Shown here: positions 17,363 through 26,474 of the stretch, piece by piece
Layout of the letters: every line of letters starts with the position of its first letter
Position numbering within the stretch: position 1 is the first letter of the stretch
Translations under genes and position numbers: made by a program
The notes under the pieces: model-generated
The model's database searches: none
Seen by the model: the letters and a program-made list of their open reading frames with translations, nothing else
Told to the model about the DNA's origin: nothing
From: Phycisphaerales bacterium
GTDB lineage: Bacteria; Planctomycetota; Phycisphaerae; Phycisphaerales; UBA1924
Assembly (NCBI GenBank): GCA_020853975.1
Contig: JADYXW010000069.1
Location: 1 to 61,006, forward strand
Direction: 5' to 3'
DNA length: 61,006 nucleotides

Positions 17363-18835
17363 ATGCAAGCCCAATCCCAGGACATCCGCACTTTGCAGCG
17401 CGGAGGCGCGCCCGGCGCTGTGCCCCCGCCGCGAACACGCTGGGTCTCTCGCGTGCTGGTTCCCTGTTTCATCCTCCTCGCCGCGGGGGGCACGCTCGCC
17501 TACGCCGCGAGGGACGCGCTCAACCCGCGGAGAACGGTCCACGTGGCGGCCGTCGTTCCCAAGCCCAGCGGCGGGCTCACGTCGGCAGATCAGCAGGACT
17601 CCGCACGGCTCGCCGATGGGAATGCCCAGCCCGGCCAGGTCATCGCCCAGGCTCCCGGATGGGTTGAGCCCGCGCCCTTCCCGATCGTGGTCCCGGCTCT
17701 CGCCGAGGGAGTTGTGCGCGAGGTGCTTGTCCTCGAAGGTGCGGCGATCGAGGCCGGGCAGGTCGTCGCCCGTCTCATCGATGAGGACGCACGCCTTGGG
17801 CTCCGCGCCGCGGAAGCACGAGTGGCGGAGCGTGCCGCCGAGGTTGCAAGGGAGGAGGCAGCGCTCGCGACCGCGGAATCAATGGTCCGCGTCGAAGAAC
17901 TCGCGACGTCGGAACTCCGCGACGAGGTCACCCGCAAGCGTGATCTCCTCGGAATCGGAGGCGTGAGCGAAGGGGAGCTCCGAAGGCTCGAAATCCGCCT
18001 CTCGGCGATGGAAGCCCGTGTGGGGAGCGCCGCGAGAGGCGTGGACGAAGCCCGGGCCGCGATCGTGCAGGTGCGGGCCGCGTTAGACGCCGCGGCTGTT
18101 GACAAGGACGCCGCAGCCCTCGCGCTCTCGAGAACAGAAGTGCGCTCCCCCGTCGCCGGGGTCGTCATCGCCAGACTCGTCGAACCCGGCTCGCGCATGA
18201 GCATGAATGCACTCGCACCGGGCGCCGAGGGAGGGATGAGCGGTGCGATTCTGCGCATCTATGACCCCGCGAAGCTCCAGGTGAGGGTGGACGTTCCGAT
18301 CTCGGACGCCGCGGGGGTGGGGCTTGGCACTCAGGCCATCGTGACCACCGAGGCACTCCCAGGCGTGGAGTTTCGGGGCGCCGTCTCGCGCGTGGTCCAT
18401 CAGGCCAACATCCAGCGCAACACGGTGCAGTTCAAGGTCGCGATCGAGGCGCCCTCGCCCGTCCTGAAGCCGGAGATGCTGACCAGGGTCAAGCTCTTCG
18501 CGTCGCCCACGGGTGGCCAGGCGGCCGGATCCGTTCAGACAATGATCGGCGGGGCCGACGGCCTGATGCTGCTTGTTCCCGCCGCCGCCCTCGTCGAAAG
18601 GAGCGAGGGAAAGGGCAAGGTGTGGATCGTCGATCGCACGTCCGGCCGGCCGCGGAGCCTCTCACGCAGTGTCTCGGTCGCCCCGTCGACCGAGAGTGGT
18701 TTCGCACTTGTGACCAGTGGCCTCGGACTCACCGACCGCGTCATCATCGACCCTGACCGGCACCCGGGGCTGGAGGACGGCTCGCCCCTCCGAGTCATTG
18801 AAGAGCAGGCGAGCGGTCCGGGAGGGTCGCAATGA
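17363..18835 (+). CDS. HlyD/MacA-like periplasmic adaptor of an ABC exporter
   Basis: Membrane-fusion adaptor, 490 aa. One N-terminal transmembrane anchor (about 28-50, VSRVLVPCFILLAAGG), then lipoyl-like half motifs (VVPALAEGVVREVLVLEG and TEVRSPVAGVVIARLVEPG) separated by a long Ala/Glu/Arg-rich coiled-coil hairpin (about 145-270), then beta-barrel and membrane-proximal domains. Adaptors of this type link an inner-membrane ABC transporter to an outer-membrane duct. Its stop overlaps the ATPase start by four bases (ATGA). There is no outer-membrane TolC-like gene in the window. Substrate is unknown. Confidence 0.88.
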   Translation: MQAQSQDIRTLQRGGAPGAVPPPRTRWVSRVLVPCFILLAAGGTLAYAARDALNPRRTVHVAAVVPKPSGGLTSADQQDSARLADGNAQPGQVIAQAPGWVEPAPFPIVVPALAEGVVREVLVLEGAAIEAGQVVARLIDEDARLGLRAAEARVAERAAEVAREEAALATAESMVRVEELATSELRDEVTRKRDLLGIGGVSEGELRRLEIRLSAMEARVGSAARGVDEARAAIVQVRAALDAAAVDKDAAALALSRTEVRSPVAGVVIARLVEPGSRMSMNALAPGAEGGMSGAILRIYDPAKLQVRVDVPISDAAGVGLGTQAIVTTEALPGVEFRGAVSRVVHQANIQRNTVQFKVAIEAPSPVLKPEMLTRVKLFASPTGGQAAGSVQTMIGGADGLMLLVPAAALVERSEGKGKVWIVDRTSGRPRSLSRSVSVAPSTESGFALVTSGLGLTDRVIIDPDRHPGLEDGSPLRVIEEQASGPGGSQ

Positions 18836-19629
18836 ACCAGGCCCACGCACCGGGTCCAGAGCTCGCCCTCGCGCCGGCGGGGGGCAGTTCGGCCGAACCG
18901 CTCATCCGCTGCCGCGGGCTCAGCAAGTCGTACGTCAAAGGCAACAACCTCATCACCCCGCTCAAGGAACTCGATCTCGATGTCCCAGCCGGCGACTTCC
19001 TCGCGCTCATGGGGCCCTCCGGCAGCGGCAAAACCACCCTGCTGAACCTCATCGCAGGGATCGACCGGCCAACCGGCGGCCAACTTGTCATCAATGGGAT
19101 CGATCTCTCCACCCTCTCACGCGGGCGGCTCGCCGACTGGCGCACCACGCACGTGGGCTATGTCTTCCAGCTCTACAACCTCGTCCCGGTGCTCACCGCC
19201 TACGAGAACGTCGAGCTGCCGCTCCTGCTCCATCGGATGTCCGCGCGTGAACGCCACGAGCGGGTGCGCACGGCTCTGCAACTCGTCGGAATCGCCGACC
19301 GCCACGATCACTACCCGCGGCAGCTCTCCGGCGGCCAGGAACAGCGCGTCGCCATCGCTCGGGCGATCGTCGCAGACCCGATGATCATCGTCGGGGACGA
19401 ACCCACGGGCGACTTGGACGAAGAGTCCGCCCGGGCCGTGATGGACCTGCTCACGAGGCTGTGCACCGAGCTCGGAAAGACGCTCATCCTCGTGACCCAC
19501 GATGCACGCTGCGCCGCGTACGCCAGGCGAACGCTACACCTTGAGAAGGGCCGGCTGGTGGGGGCGGAGTCCCGCCGCGCAGCGCCGGTGGCCGAGGGCG
19601 CCCAAGCCCACGCCGGGGGCACCTCATGA
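18832..19629 (+). CDS. ABC transporter ATPase, MacB/LolD class
   Basis: ATP-binding subunit, 265 aa. Walker A is GPSGSGKT at 61-68, the signature LSGGQEQ at 165-171 and Walker B IIVGDE at 185-190, followed by PTGDLDEES, the wording typical of the LolCDE/MacB/FtsE class that works with FtsX-fold permeases rather than classical exporters. GGGAGGG precedes the ATG. It overlaps the adaptor upstream and the permease downstream by four bases each (ATGA), so translation of all three is coupled. Confidence 0.95.
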   Translation: MNQAHAPGPELALAPAGGSSAEPLIRCRGLSKSYVKGNNLITPLKELDLDVPAGDFLALMGPSGSGKTTLLNLIAGIDRPTGGQLVINGIDLSTLSRGRLADWRTTHVGYVFQLYNLVPVLTAYENVELPLLLHRMSARERHERVRTALQLVGIADRHDHYPRQLSGGQEQRVAIARAIVADPMIIVGDEPTGDLDEESARAVMDLLTRLCTELGKTLILVTHDARCAAYARRTLHLEKGRLVGAESRRAAPVAEGAQAHAGGTS

Positions 19630-20789
19630 TCGCCCCACGATTCGTACCGGTGATCGTCAAGCAGCTCTGGCGGCACCGTGTGCGCAGTCTGCTCACGATC
19701 GGAGGCGTTGCGATCGCGATGTTCCTGTTCGTCGCAGTGCAGACCCTGCAGGATGCCGTCCGCCGCGCAACCGAGACGACCTCGGGCGATACCACGCTCA
19801 TCGTCTACCGAGAAAACCGCTTCTGCCCAGCCGCGAGCCGCCTCCCCGAGTACTACGCCGATCGAATCGAGAGGATTCCGGGAGTCACCTCCGCGGTTCC
19901 GGTGAAGATCATCGTGAACAACTGCCGTGCGTCGCTGGATGTCATCACCTACCGGGGCGTGCCCGTCGAAGACCTCGCGGGGCCCGGCGGGTGGGCCCAG
20001 CGCTGGCAGCTGGTCTCGGGGTCGCTCGACGAGTGGCTCAGGCGATCCGACGCGGCGCTCGTGGGCGAGTCGCTCGCCACACGCCGCAGGCTTAAGGTCG
20101 GCGACTCCTTTGATGCGTCCGGGGTCACCGTCTCAGTCGCCGGCATCATCCGCTCCCCGGAGCCGCAGGACCAGGCCGTCGCATACGTGCACCTCGATTT
20201 CCTCCAGCAGGCCGCGTCAAAGGGGGGTGGCCTTGGCGTAGTGACCCAGTTCACCGTGCGAGTCGCCGACCCCACAAAGCTGAACGAGATCGCCGCCGCG
20301 ATCGACGACGAGTTCCGCGACGAGGCCGACCCAACGACGACCCGTCCCGAGAAGGCGTTTGTCGCGCAGGCTAGCTCGGACATCGTTGAGATCGTCGGGT
20401 TCACCCGGTGGCTTGGCCTTGGTTGCCTTGCCGCGGTGCTGACGCTGGTCGCGAACGCCATCGTGCTGAGCGTGCACGACCGGATCAAGGAGCACGCGGT
20501 GCTCCAGGCCATCGGGTTCCGGCCCGGCCTTATCGCCCGCATGATCCTTGGCGAAGGCCTGCTGCTTGGCGTCGCCGGCGGGGGCGTGGGGGCAGGTCTG
20601 GCCGTGGGCTTGATCCGGACCAGCGCACCGAGCCTCTCGCAGGAGGGAATGTCCATCGCAGTGGGGGCCTCATGGAGTGTCCTCGGGGTCGGCCTTGCGG
20701 TCTCCGCGGGCGTCGGCATCGTGGCCGGGCTTGTCCCCGCATGGCTCGCCGGGCATCGCGAGATCGCCAGCAGCTTCCGCGCTGTCTGA
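19626..20789 (+). CDS. ABC transporter permease, FtsX/MacB fold (first of two)
   Basis: Membrane permease, 387 aa. One N-terminal helix (LLTIGGVAIAMFLFVAV), a large periplasmic domain (about 45-245), then three C-terminal helices (LAAVLTLVANAIVLSV, LLLGVAGGGVGAGLAVGL, SVLGVGLAVSAGVGIVAG), which is the FtsX/MacB_PCD layout. It is translationally coupled to the ATPase and followed 12 bases later by a second permease of the same fold, so the transporter is probably a heterodimeric LolCE-like complex. The periplasmic domain would be the part that meets the substrate or adaptor. Confidence 0.92.
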   Translation: MIAPRFVPVIVKQLWRHRVRSLLTIGGVAIAMFLFVAVQTLQDAVRRATETTSGDTTLIVYRENRFCPAASRLPEYYADRIERIPGVTSAVPVKIIVNNCRASLDVITYRGVPVEDLAGPGGWAQRWQLVSGSLDEWLRRSDAALVGESLATRRRLKVGDSFDASGVTVSVAGIIRSPEPQDQAVAYVHLDFLQQAASKGGGLGVVTQFTVRVADPTKLNEIAAAIDDEFRDEADPTTTRPEKAFVAQASSDIVEIVGFTRWLGLGCLAAVLTLVANAIVLSVHDRIKEHAVLQAIGFRPGLIARMILGEGLLLGVAGGGVGAGLAVGLIRTSAPSLSQEGMSIAVGASWSVLGVGLAVSAGVGIVAGLVPAWLAGHREIASSFRAV

Positions 20790-20801
20790 GGAGAAACCCA
20801 C

Positions 20802-22016
20802 ATGCGACTCCTCCCATTCCGATACGCGGTTCGAAACCTCGGCCGATCGCCGACGAGGCTGGCGCTCGCCGTCTCAGGATCCGCCTTTGTCGTGCTGCTC
20901 ATTCTCGTGGCCGGCGGGTTTGTGCGGGGCATGACCCGGGCGCTCGGTGCCACGGGCAGCGAGCACAACGTGATCCTCCTCGGCGCCGGCAGCGAGGACA
21001 GCGTCGAGCGATCCGAGATCCTTGCCAGCGTCCCCGGAATCGTCGCGGCGAGCGTTCCCGGCATCAGGGTCCGCGCCGGCGTTCCTTACCTCTCGCCCGA
21101 GGTGCACGTCATGCTCCCCGTCAGCACGCCCGGTCCGCCCTCACCCGACGCGGGCCAGGCCGCTTCCCCGCGGCGCCAGGCACTCGTCCGCGGCGTGACG
21201 CACGGCGCCACGCTCGTGCACGATTCCGTCTCGCTCGTCGAGGGACGCTGGCCCCGAACCGGCCAGGACGAGGTGCTCGTGGGCCGCATGGCGCCAACCG
21301 TTCTCGGCCTTCCCCCGGCCGACCTCGCCGTCGGCAGATCGATCGTCTTTGGCGAGACCCAGTGGACGATCGTCGGCACATTCACCGCACCGGGCACCGC
21401 CGTGGAGGCCGAGCTCTGGGTGCCGCTCACCGATCTCACGACCGCCACGAAGCGAGAGACGATCTCATGTGTCGTGCTCACGCTTGACCCGTACAACCCG
21501 GATACCGGAGAGGGCGCCGAGGTCGCGGACGTGGACGCCTTCAGCCGGACCAGGCCAGACCTCGAGCTCGCTGTCATCCCCGAGCGTGCGTACTACGGCA
21601 AACTCGCGGACTTCTTCGGGCCAGTCCGTGCCGTGGTCTGGGTGACCGCCTCGCTCGTCGCCACAGGCGGGCTCTTCGGCGGTCTCACGATCATGTACGC
21701 AGCCTTCGCCTCTCGCATCCGCGAGCTCGGCACGCTCCAGTCGATCGGCTATCGGCGGGTGGCCCTCCTGCTCTCCATGATCCAGGAGTCCACGCTCGCG
21801 ACAGCCAGCGGCGGCCTGATGGCCTGCGCCGTCGCCCTCCTCGCCTGCGATGGTCTGGCCGTCAGGTTCTCCATGGGCGCCTTCGGTCTGGTGATCGACG
21901 AGCGAGTGGTCTCGCTGGGTCTTGCCGCCGGGCTTCTTCTCGGCGTTGTCGGCGCGGTGCCCCCCGCCATCCGATGCCTGAGACCCGCGATCTCGGTGGC
22001 GCTCAAGGCCGTATGA
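20802..22016 (+). CDS. ABC transporter permease, FtsX/MacB fold (second of two)
   Basis: Second FtsX-fold permease, 404 aa, with the same order: N-terminal helix (LALAVSGSAFVVLLILVAGG), periplasmic domain and three C-terminal helices ending in LGLAAGLLLGVVGAVPPAI. It is distinct in sequence from the first permease, so the pair did not arise by recent duplication. GAGGAG precedes the ATG. It should pair with the upstream permease on the shared ATPase. The next gene encodes an exported Cys-motif protein, probably part of the same system. Confidence 0.92.
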   Translation: MRLLPFRYAVRNLGRSPTRLALAVSGSAFVVLLILVAGGFVRGMTRALGATGSEHNVILLGAGSEDSVERSEILASVPGIVAASVPGIRVRAGVPYLSPEVHVMLPVSTPGPPSPDAGQAASPRRQALVRGVTHGATLVHDSVSLVEGRWPRTGQDEVLVGRMAPTVLGLPPADLAVGRSIVFGETQWTIVGTFTAPGTAVEAELWVPLTDLTTATKRETISCVVLTLDPYNPDTGEGAEVADVDAFSRTRPDLELAVIPERAYYGKLADFFGPVRAVVWVTASLVATGGLFGGLTIMYAAFASRIRELGTLQSIGYRRVALLLSMIQESTLATASGGLMACAVALLACDGLAVRFSMGAFGLVIDERVVSLGLAAGLLLGVVGAVPPAIRCLRPAISVALKAV

Positions 22017-22109
22017 ATATCGTCGCGGGGCATCCGTCCCCCGCCCGAAGGTGGAGTCCCCGGAGAGAGTTGTACGCCCATGACCCTCACGCAACCAAGG
22101 AGTCTGAAC

Positions 22110-23078
22110 ATGAAGTCACGCTGGATTGGAACTCGCTCGGGGGCTTCCGCTCTCGCGTTCTTGCTCGCGGCAGCGCTCCCCGCGGGGCTCAACCCGCTCT
22201 CGCCCCGACCCGCCCACGCGCAGTCCTCCAAGAGCCCGGATATCAAGCCGCTCCTCACCGACGCCCTCCCCTCGGACGCCGCCGAGATCGCCGACGCCAT
22301 GAAGTCCGCGAAGGTTGGTGAAGTCGTGGCGCTCCATGGGCACGTTGCCCTCGCCAAGGATGCGATCTCGAAAGACCTGGCCTCGTTCACGCTCGTCGAT
22401 GAAACCGCCAGACAGGGTCCCGCCCCGGCTTCTGACAAACTCCCCGACACCGAAAGCGGCGTTCCTGCCAGCGCCCGCGCCGTCGTGCAGGTCGTTGATT
22501 CTGCCGGTCAGCCCCTCCCGGGCGGGCTCGCCGGAAAGCACGGGCTCAGGCCCGGCGCCGAGGTGTTCGTGACCGGAAAGGTCCTCGCCGCAGACGGGGA
22601 GAAGCACCTGGTCGTCAGCATCCAGTCGATGCATGTTCCCCGGTCGTCGATCCCCCCGGGCTTCTTCCTCGCCTCGGCGCCTGCGGAGGCCCGCGATATC
22701 TCCGAAGCCCGCAAGGCCGGCGGGTTGAAGATGGGGGACCAGGTGGTGCTGATGGGCAGGGTCGGAGGGAGCAAGACGCCCTTTGTCGCCGGACGAGCCA
22801 TCTTCACGCTCATGGGCCGCGGGCTGAAGGCATGCAGCGATAACCCGGACGACCTGTGCAAGCAGCCCTGGGACTACTGCTGCGAAACGCGGGACGACAT
22901 CATCGCCAACTCCGTGACCGTGCAGGCGGTGGACGCAAAGGGCCAGGTGCTCCGGACGGAGATGAAGGGCCGGCGGGGCCTTCGCGAACTCTCCGAGCTC
23001 ATAGTCGTGGGAAAGGTCACGTCCACGGACGGCAAGTCGCTCGTGGTTACCGCAACGGGCGTGCACGTCGTCCGCTAG
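22110..23078 (+). CDS. Exported two-domain protein with C-x7-C-x2-PWDYCC motif
   Basis: Exported protein, 322 aa, after a signal peptide ending near AHAQ (residue 38). The mature part looks like two copies of a small beta domain: each begins with VGEVVALHGHV or GDQVVLMGRVGG and ends with GKVLAADGEKHLVVS or GKVTSTDGKSLVVTATG, suggesting tandem OB-like folds. Only the second copy carries the motif C242-x7-C250-x2-PWDY-C257-C258, four cysteines likely to bind a metal or form disulfides. I have seen PWDYCC proteins as unnamed planctomycete proteins but know of no assigned function. AAGGAG before the ATG fixes the start, 93 bases after the permease gene. Confidence 0.75.
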   Translation: MKSRWIGTRSGASALAFLLAAALPAGLNPLSPRPAHAQSSKSPDIKPLLTDALPSDAAEIADAMKSAKVGEVVALHGHVALAKDAISKDLASFTLVDETARQGPAPASDKLPDTESGVPASARAVVQVVDSAGQPLPGGLAGKHGLRPGAEVFVTGKVLAADGEKHLVVSIQSMHVPRSSIPPGFFLASAPAEARDISEARKAGGLKMGDQVVLMGRVGGSKTPFVAGRAIFTLMGRGLKACSDNPDDLCKQPWDYCCETRDDIIANSVTVQAVDAKGQVLRTEMKGRRGLRELSELIVVGKVTSTDGKSLVVTATGVHVVR

Positions 23079-23156
23079 GTCTTGCTGAGACACCGGCAGC
23101 GTGGCTTCCTCCCACAGGCCGCTCCGCCGGTACCTCGTTACTCGTGGCCGCGATGG

Positions 23157-24434
23157 TCACACCGGCAGGTCCCCCGGCCTGAAGAGCGCCGCGCACGCCG
23201 TGTGTCCGTGCACATAGCTCTTTCGCCCGACCGGGCCGATCTCGCCATTCGCAAAGCACCCGGCCAACGGCACCGCGGGCGCCCCCGGCGGTTCGATCGC
23301 CTTCCCCGGCTTCGCCAGGGCCTCGCCGGGCGTCGGCCCAGCAAACGCGCGCGAGACCGCCGCCGCATCGTGGTGCGGCACCCCGAACAGCCGGCGTCCG
23401 CGCCCGTTGCACGTGACCAGCAGCACGCCCGCCGGCGGCTCGTACAGCCTCTGCGCGTCCAGCAGCAGCGCCAGGTCCTCGTGCGCCGTCGCCGCGTCCC
23501 GCATGTGCAGCCGCACCGTCTGCCCGACGTGCACCGGCTCTGCCACGGCGATCGCGCCCCGGTTGTGATCCACGCCCACCACGTTGCGGATCAGGAAGTC
23601 CCCCCGCCCGAACCGGCTCTTGTATTCGTCGATCACGCGTCCGATGAACAGCCCCGACCTCAGCCCCTCACGCTGCGCGCCGGGCAAGGCCTCGATCGCC
23701 TCCGAAACCGCCTCCAGCGCCGGCTTGCCCCCGAGCTCAAAGATCAGATTCCGCTGCGACTTCGTGATCACCAGGTTCGGCCCGAACGCCCGGCAGCCCT
23801 GCGACACGATCGTGTCCACCCGCACGTTTCCCAGCAGAGACACGCCCACCGCCCCGCTCCGCAGCACCCGATCGTTCAGCAGCATCGCGTTCCCGCCGGG
23901 TGACTGCGATGCAGAGGCCAACCCTCCCAGGATCGGGGACTCCGACCCCTCGCCCCGCGCCTCGTTCATCGCCGGCAGCAGCTTGATGAGAGGGGTCGAG
24001 AACGGGTCGGCGAAGAAGAACGCCGCCCGGTGATCCGCCCCGCCGCCGAAGATCTCGCCGAACCGCGTCCGCGACAGCTCGTCGCCGTCCCACGCGGGCA
24101 GCATGTCCGATGAAAACGGGCTCACCCTCACCCCGGGTGCCCGCGCCGCGAGCAGGCTGATCCCCGGGGAGCCCTCGAGCTCTGTCGTGTCGGCGATCGC
24201 CGCGACCGTCGAAACCCCGATCAGGCACCCGGGCGACAGCCTCCGCCGCACGGTCTCCGAAATTTCGCCGGCGAACTCCACGTGGTGCTGCGAGAAGAAC
24301 ACGAACACCAGGTCTGGCTTCTCGCCGAGCTGGCCCTCACACTGGTCGCACACCAGCTCCGCGGCGCGCGTTGTCTCCGCGCTCGCCGAGAGCGCAGAGG
24401 CCATCCGCAGCATCGATCCCGGTGCAGGGTGCAC
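23157..24434 (-). CDS. FIST-domain sensory protein
   Basis: Cytoplasmic protein, 425 aa, with FIST N (about 25-220) and FIST C (about 225-410) domains: PDLVFVFFSQHHVEF, GCLIGVSTVAAI and GLASASQSPGGN in the first part; FIGRVIDEYK, LLVTCNGRGRRLFG and GCFANGEIGP in the second. FIST domains are thought to bind small ligands such as amino acids and usually feed signalling proteins. The GTG at 24434 is chosen because TACGCT lies five bases upstream, the leaderless layout; a TTG two codons earlier overlaps the hexamer. It lies 39 bases after the DUF1080 gene on the same strand, but its own promoter suggests independent transcription. Confidence 0.9.
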   Translation of the reverse strand: MHPAPGSMLRMASALSASAETTRAAELVCDQCEGQLGEKPDLVFVFFSQHHVEFAGEISETVRRRLSPGCLIGVSTVAAIADTTELEGSPGISLLAARAPGVRVSPFSSDMLPAWDGDELSRTRFGEIFGGGADHRAAFFFADPFSTPLIKLLPAMNEARGEGSESPILGGLASASQSPGGNAMLLNDRVLRSGAVGVSLLGNVRVDTIVSQGCRAFGPNLVITKSQRNLIFELGGKPALEAVSEAIEALPGAQREGLRSGLFIGRVIDEYKSRFGRGDFLIRNVVGVDHNRGAIAVAEPVHVGQTVRLHMRDAATAHEDLALLLDAQRLYEPPAGVLLVTCNGRGRRLFGVPHHDAAAVSRAFAGPTPGEALAKPGKAIEPPGAPAVPLAGCFANGEIGPVGRKSYVHGHTACAALFRPGDLPV

Positions 24435-24439
24435 GACCA

Positions 24440-24445
24440 AGCGTA
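24440..24445 (-). promoter_or_regulatory. -10 element TACGCT for the FIST gene (leaderless type)
   Basis: TACGCT, five bases, then GTG at 24434 on the minus strand. It sits in the short gap after the DUF1080 stop. Confidence 0.45.
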
Positions 24446-24473
24446 GCGACGCCCTCCCGCGGGTCGAGAGAGC

Positions 24474-25769
24474 TCAGTCGGGCAGGGGCGTCAGCCGCAC
24501 GTTCCTGAAGTGAATCTCCGCCCCCTCGCTCTGCAGGCAGATGTAGCCGGGAACAGCCTCGACGCCGGTGGCCCGGTTCAGTTCCTCGCCGTTCACGTAC
24601 AGCACCACGTCGCCCTTGTTCACCACGATCTCGTACTCGTTCCATTCTCCCAGGGGCCGCTCTGCACCGTGGGTTTTCTTGGTGTTCCGCCCGTTGGTCC
24701 GCGCCGGGTCCACGGTCATCGTGAAGCTGTCGATGTTCCAGAAGTCCCCCGCGTTGCCGCTGTGCAACTGGGCCTCCACGGACTTGGGCCACACCTTGTC
24801 CTCTCCCTGCATCCGCAGCAGGACGCCCGAGTTCCCCGCGCCCTTGGCCGGGTCAAACCTCCACTGAAGCCGCAGCACGTAGTTCTTGTACTTCTCCGCA
24901 GTCCGGATGTACCCGATCGGCTGGCCCTTGATCTGGAGCACCCCGTTGTCCACCGTTGCGACCATCGCCATCGCGGAGACGTGGGGCGTGTCCTTCAGGC
25001 TCGGCACGATCGCCACCCAGCCGTCCGTTGATTTCCCGTCGAAGAGCGTCCTCTCGCCCGCACCCTTCGCCGCCGGGTCCCGCATCAGCACGTTGCGGAG
25101 CGACAGCTCCGTGTCGCCATGGTCCTGCACCGCCACGTGACCCTCGGGCAGCACGCCAAAGCCCTTCCAGTCCTTGAACTTGCTCCCCGCGATCCGTTCC
25201 TTCCACCAGTCGGTCGCGGTGCCATCCGCGTTGTAGAGCCGCGCCTCGACCACCTTCGTTCCGTTCAGCCAGTGCTGCAGCAGCCCGTTCCGAAGGTAGA
25301 TCCGCCCGCTGTTCCACTCGCCGGCGGGCTTCATCGCCTTCCGGTCCGAGGGCGACACCAGGTCATAGAGCGCCGCGCACGCGTGCGGGTCCGTCGGCTT
25401 GGCCCCGTACGTCGCGTCCTCCAGAAGCTGATACTCGGGCCCCGTCATGTACGTCGGCCCGTCGGTCTCCGCCACCCGGAGCATGATCCCGGAGTTCGCC
25501 TTTTCCCCCATCTTGAACTCGAAGGACATGTCCAGGTCGGTGAACTTCGCCACCGTGATCAGGTCGCCCCCGCCCCCGTTCTTTGAGATCGATACAACTC
25601 CGTCGCTGGTGGTCCAACCCTTCGCGGGGAACCCCGGCTGCTTGTAGCCGCGCCACAGCGATGTCGTGTCGGCCCCGGAATACAGCCGGAAGCCGCGGGC
25701 CGAATCGTTCTCGGAGATCGCCGGCGCAGGCTGGGAGAGCAGAAGCAGGGAGAGCATGGTGGAAAGCAT
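24474..25769 (-). CDS. Secreted double-DUF1080 protein (3-keto-disaccharide hydrolase family)
   Basis: Exported protein, 431 aa, after a short signal peptide (LSLLLLSQPAPA). It holds two DUF1080 (concanavalin-like jelly roll) domains in tandem, about 25-235 and 240-431; the repeats share DLDMSFEFKMGEKANSGIML versus RLQWRFDPAKGAGNSGVLL and end in ELSLRNVLM versus EIHFRNVRL. DUF1080 proteins include enzymes that hydrolyse 3-keto-glycosides made by Gfo/Idh-type oxidoreductases; both types occur in this window. AGGAG eight bases before the ATG and a TAGACT element support the start. Confidence 0.9.
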   Translation of the reverse strand: MLSTMLSLLLLSQPAPAISENDSARGFRLYSGADTTSLWRGYKQPGFPAKGWTTSDGVVSISKNGGGGDLITVAKFTDLDMSFEFKMGEKANSGIMLRVAETDGPTYMTGPEYQLLEDATYGAKPTDPHACAALYDLVSPSDRKAMKPAGEWNSGRIYLRNGLLQHWLNGTKVVEARLYNADGTATDWWKERIAGSKFKDWKGFGVLPEGHVAVQDHGDTELSLRNVLMRDPAAKGAGERTLFDGKSTDGWVAIVPSLKDTPHVSAMAMVATVDNGVLQIKGQPIGYIRTAEKYKNYVLRLQWRFDPAKGAGNSGVLLRMQGEDKVWPKSVEAQLHSGNAGDFWNIDSFTMTVDPARTNGRNTKKTHGAERPLGEWNEYEIVVNKGDVVLYVNGEELNRATGVEAVPGYICLQSEGAEIHFRNVRLTPLPD

Positions 25770-25797
25770 GGCGCGTCACTCCTGGGTATGTCCTTTC

Positions 25798-25803
25798 AGT
25801 CTA
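25798..25803 (-). promoter_or_regulatory. -10 element TAGACT for the double-DUF1080 gene
   Basis: TAGACT 28 bases before the ATG at 25769; the leader carries AGGAG. Confidence 0.45.
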
Positions 25804-25867
25804 GCAGGATCCGGCCACCTGGCTCCTTGACGGCCTCCGGCATCCGTAGCAGGCTCTCCTCGGGCAC

Positions 25868-26080
25868 GTGCGCAAGTGTGCGGCGCATCAGATGGCCAGA
25901 CACGATCTCGAACCAGGTGAAGCCGAACCCGGCGACCTCCACAACGAGCTCTTTGACGGCGCCGCCGGGCCCATGGTGCTGCACCCCGTCGAATCGGGTC
26001 TCCTCTCCGACAAAGAACTCTCTCAGCTCCGCCGTCTGATCCGCGACCTGGCCGCCAAACGCCCCCAGCGGCGGCCCCAG
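25868..26080 (+). pseudogene. Remnant of a BlaI/MecI-family repressor (C-terminal part)
   Basis: An open frame on the plus strand reads DLHNELFDGAAGPMVLHP, then VESGLLSDKELSQLRRLI (coding from 25934). It lines up without gaps to the C-terminal dimerisation region of BlaI/MecI repressors, where FxGxxxxLVLxxVExxxLSxxExxxLR is conserved. The N-terminal winged-helix DNA-binding domain is absent from every frame upstream, and the frame continues into Pro/Arg-rich nonsense. It is best read as a decayed gene. A competing minus-strand frame (25796-26221) also uses GC-rich codons, so identity is likely but not certain. Confidence 0.4.
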
Positions 26081-26474
26081 GATGTCACCGTTCGAATCCT
26101 TCCTCGCCGGCGCGATCACGCCCGCACCGGTCCCGCAATCGATCTGGCGAGCCGCGCCCGAGACGCACCCCGTCGTCTCGTCCCCGGGGCCGGTCCTCCG
26201 TTCAGGTTGCCAAGCCCGCACCGACCACGTGGGGCCCCGCGCTCTCGGCTTCCAGGCCCTTCCCGCCTCCCGCGCCGTCCCAAACCCCGGAGCCCGTCCC
26301 GCCGGCCCGCGGGCTCACCCGTATCGCTCCACCCGCTCACAGACGCTTGGCGAGCGCCCATGTCGCAAGGTCCGCGGCTGCTCTTGCTGTGGGCCGCGGG
26401 CGCCCGTAGCGCACGCCGCGTCTCAGAGGCTGCCAGCTCACCCCACTCCCCGCCTCGGGCATCACCCCCGTCGC
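26081..26474. other. Gene-free stretch between the BlaI remnant and pgi
   Basis: No convincing gene. Several frames stay open because of high GC, but the translations are Pro/Arg/Ala-rich without recognisable domains. It may hold further decayed sequence from a BlaI-linked neighbour such as an M56 peptidase, but I could not recognise one. Confidence 0.4.

Noticed and set aside
25796..26221. Minus-strand frame of 141 codons
   Set aside because: The end reads plausibly (VAGFGFTWFEIVSGHLM), but it overlaps the BlaI-like segment, has no recognised family and no convincing start signal. Kept only as an alternative.
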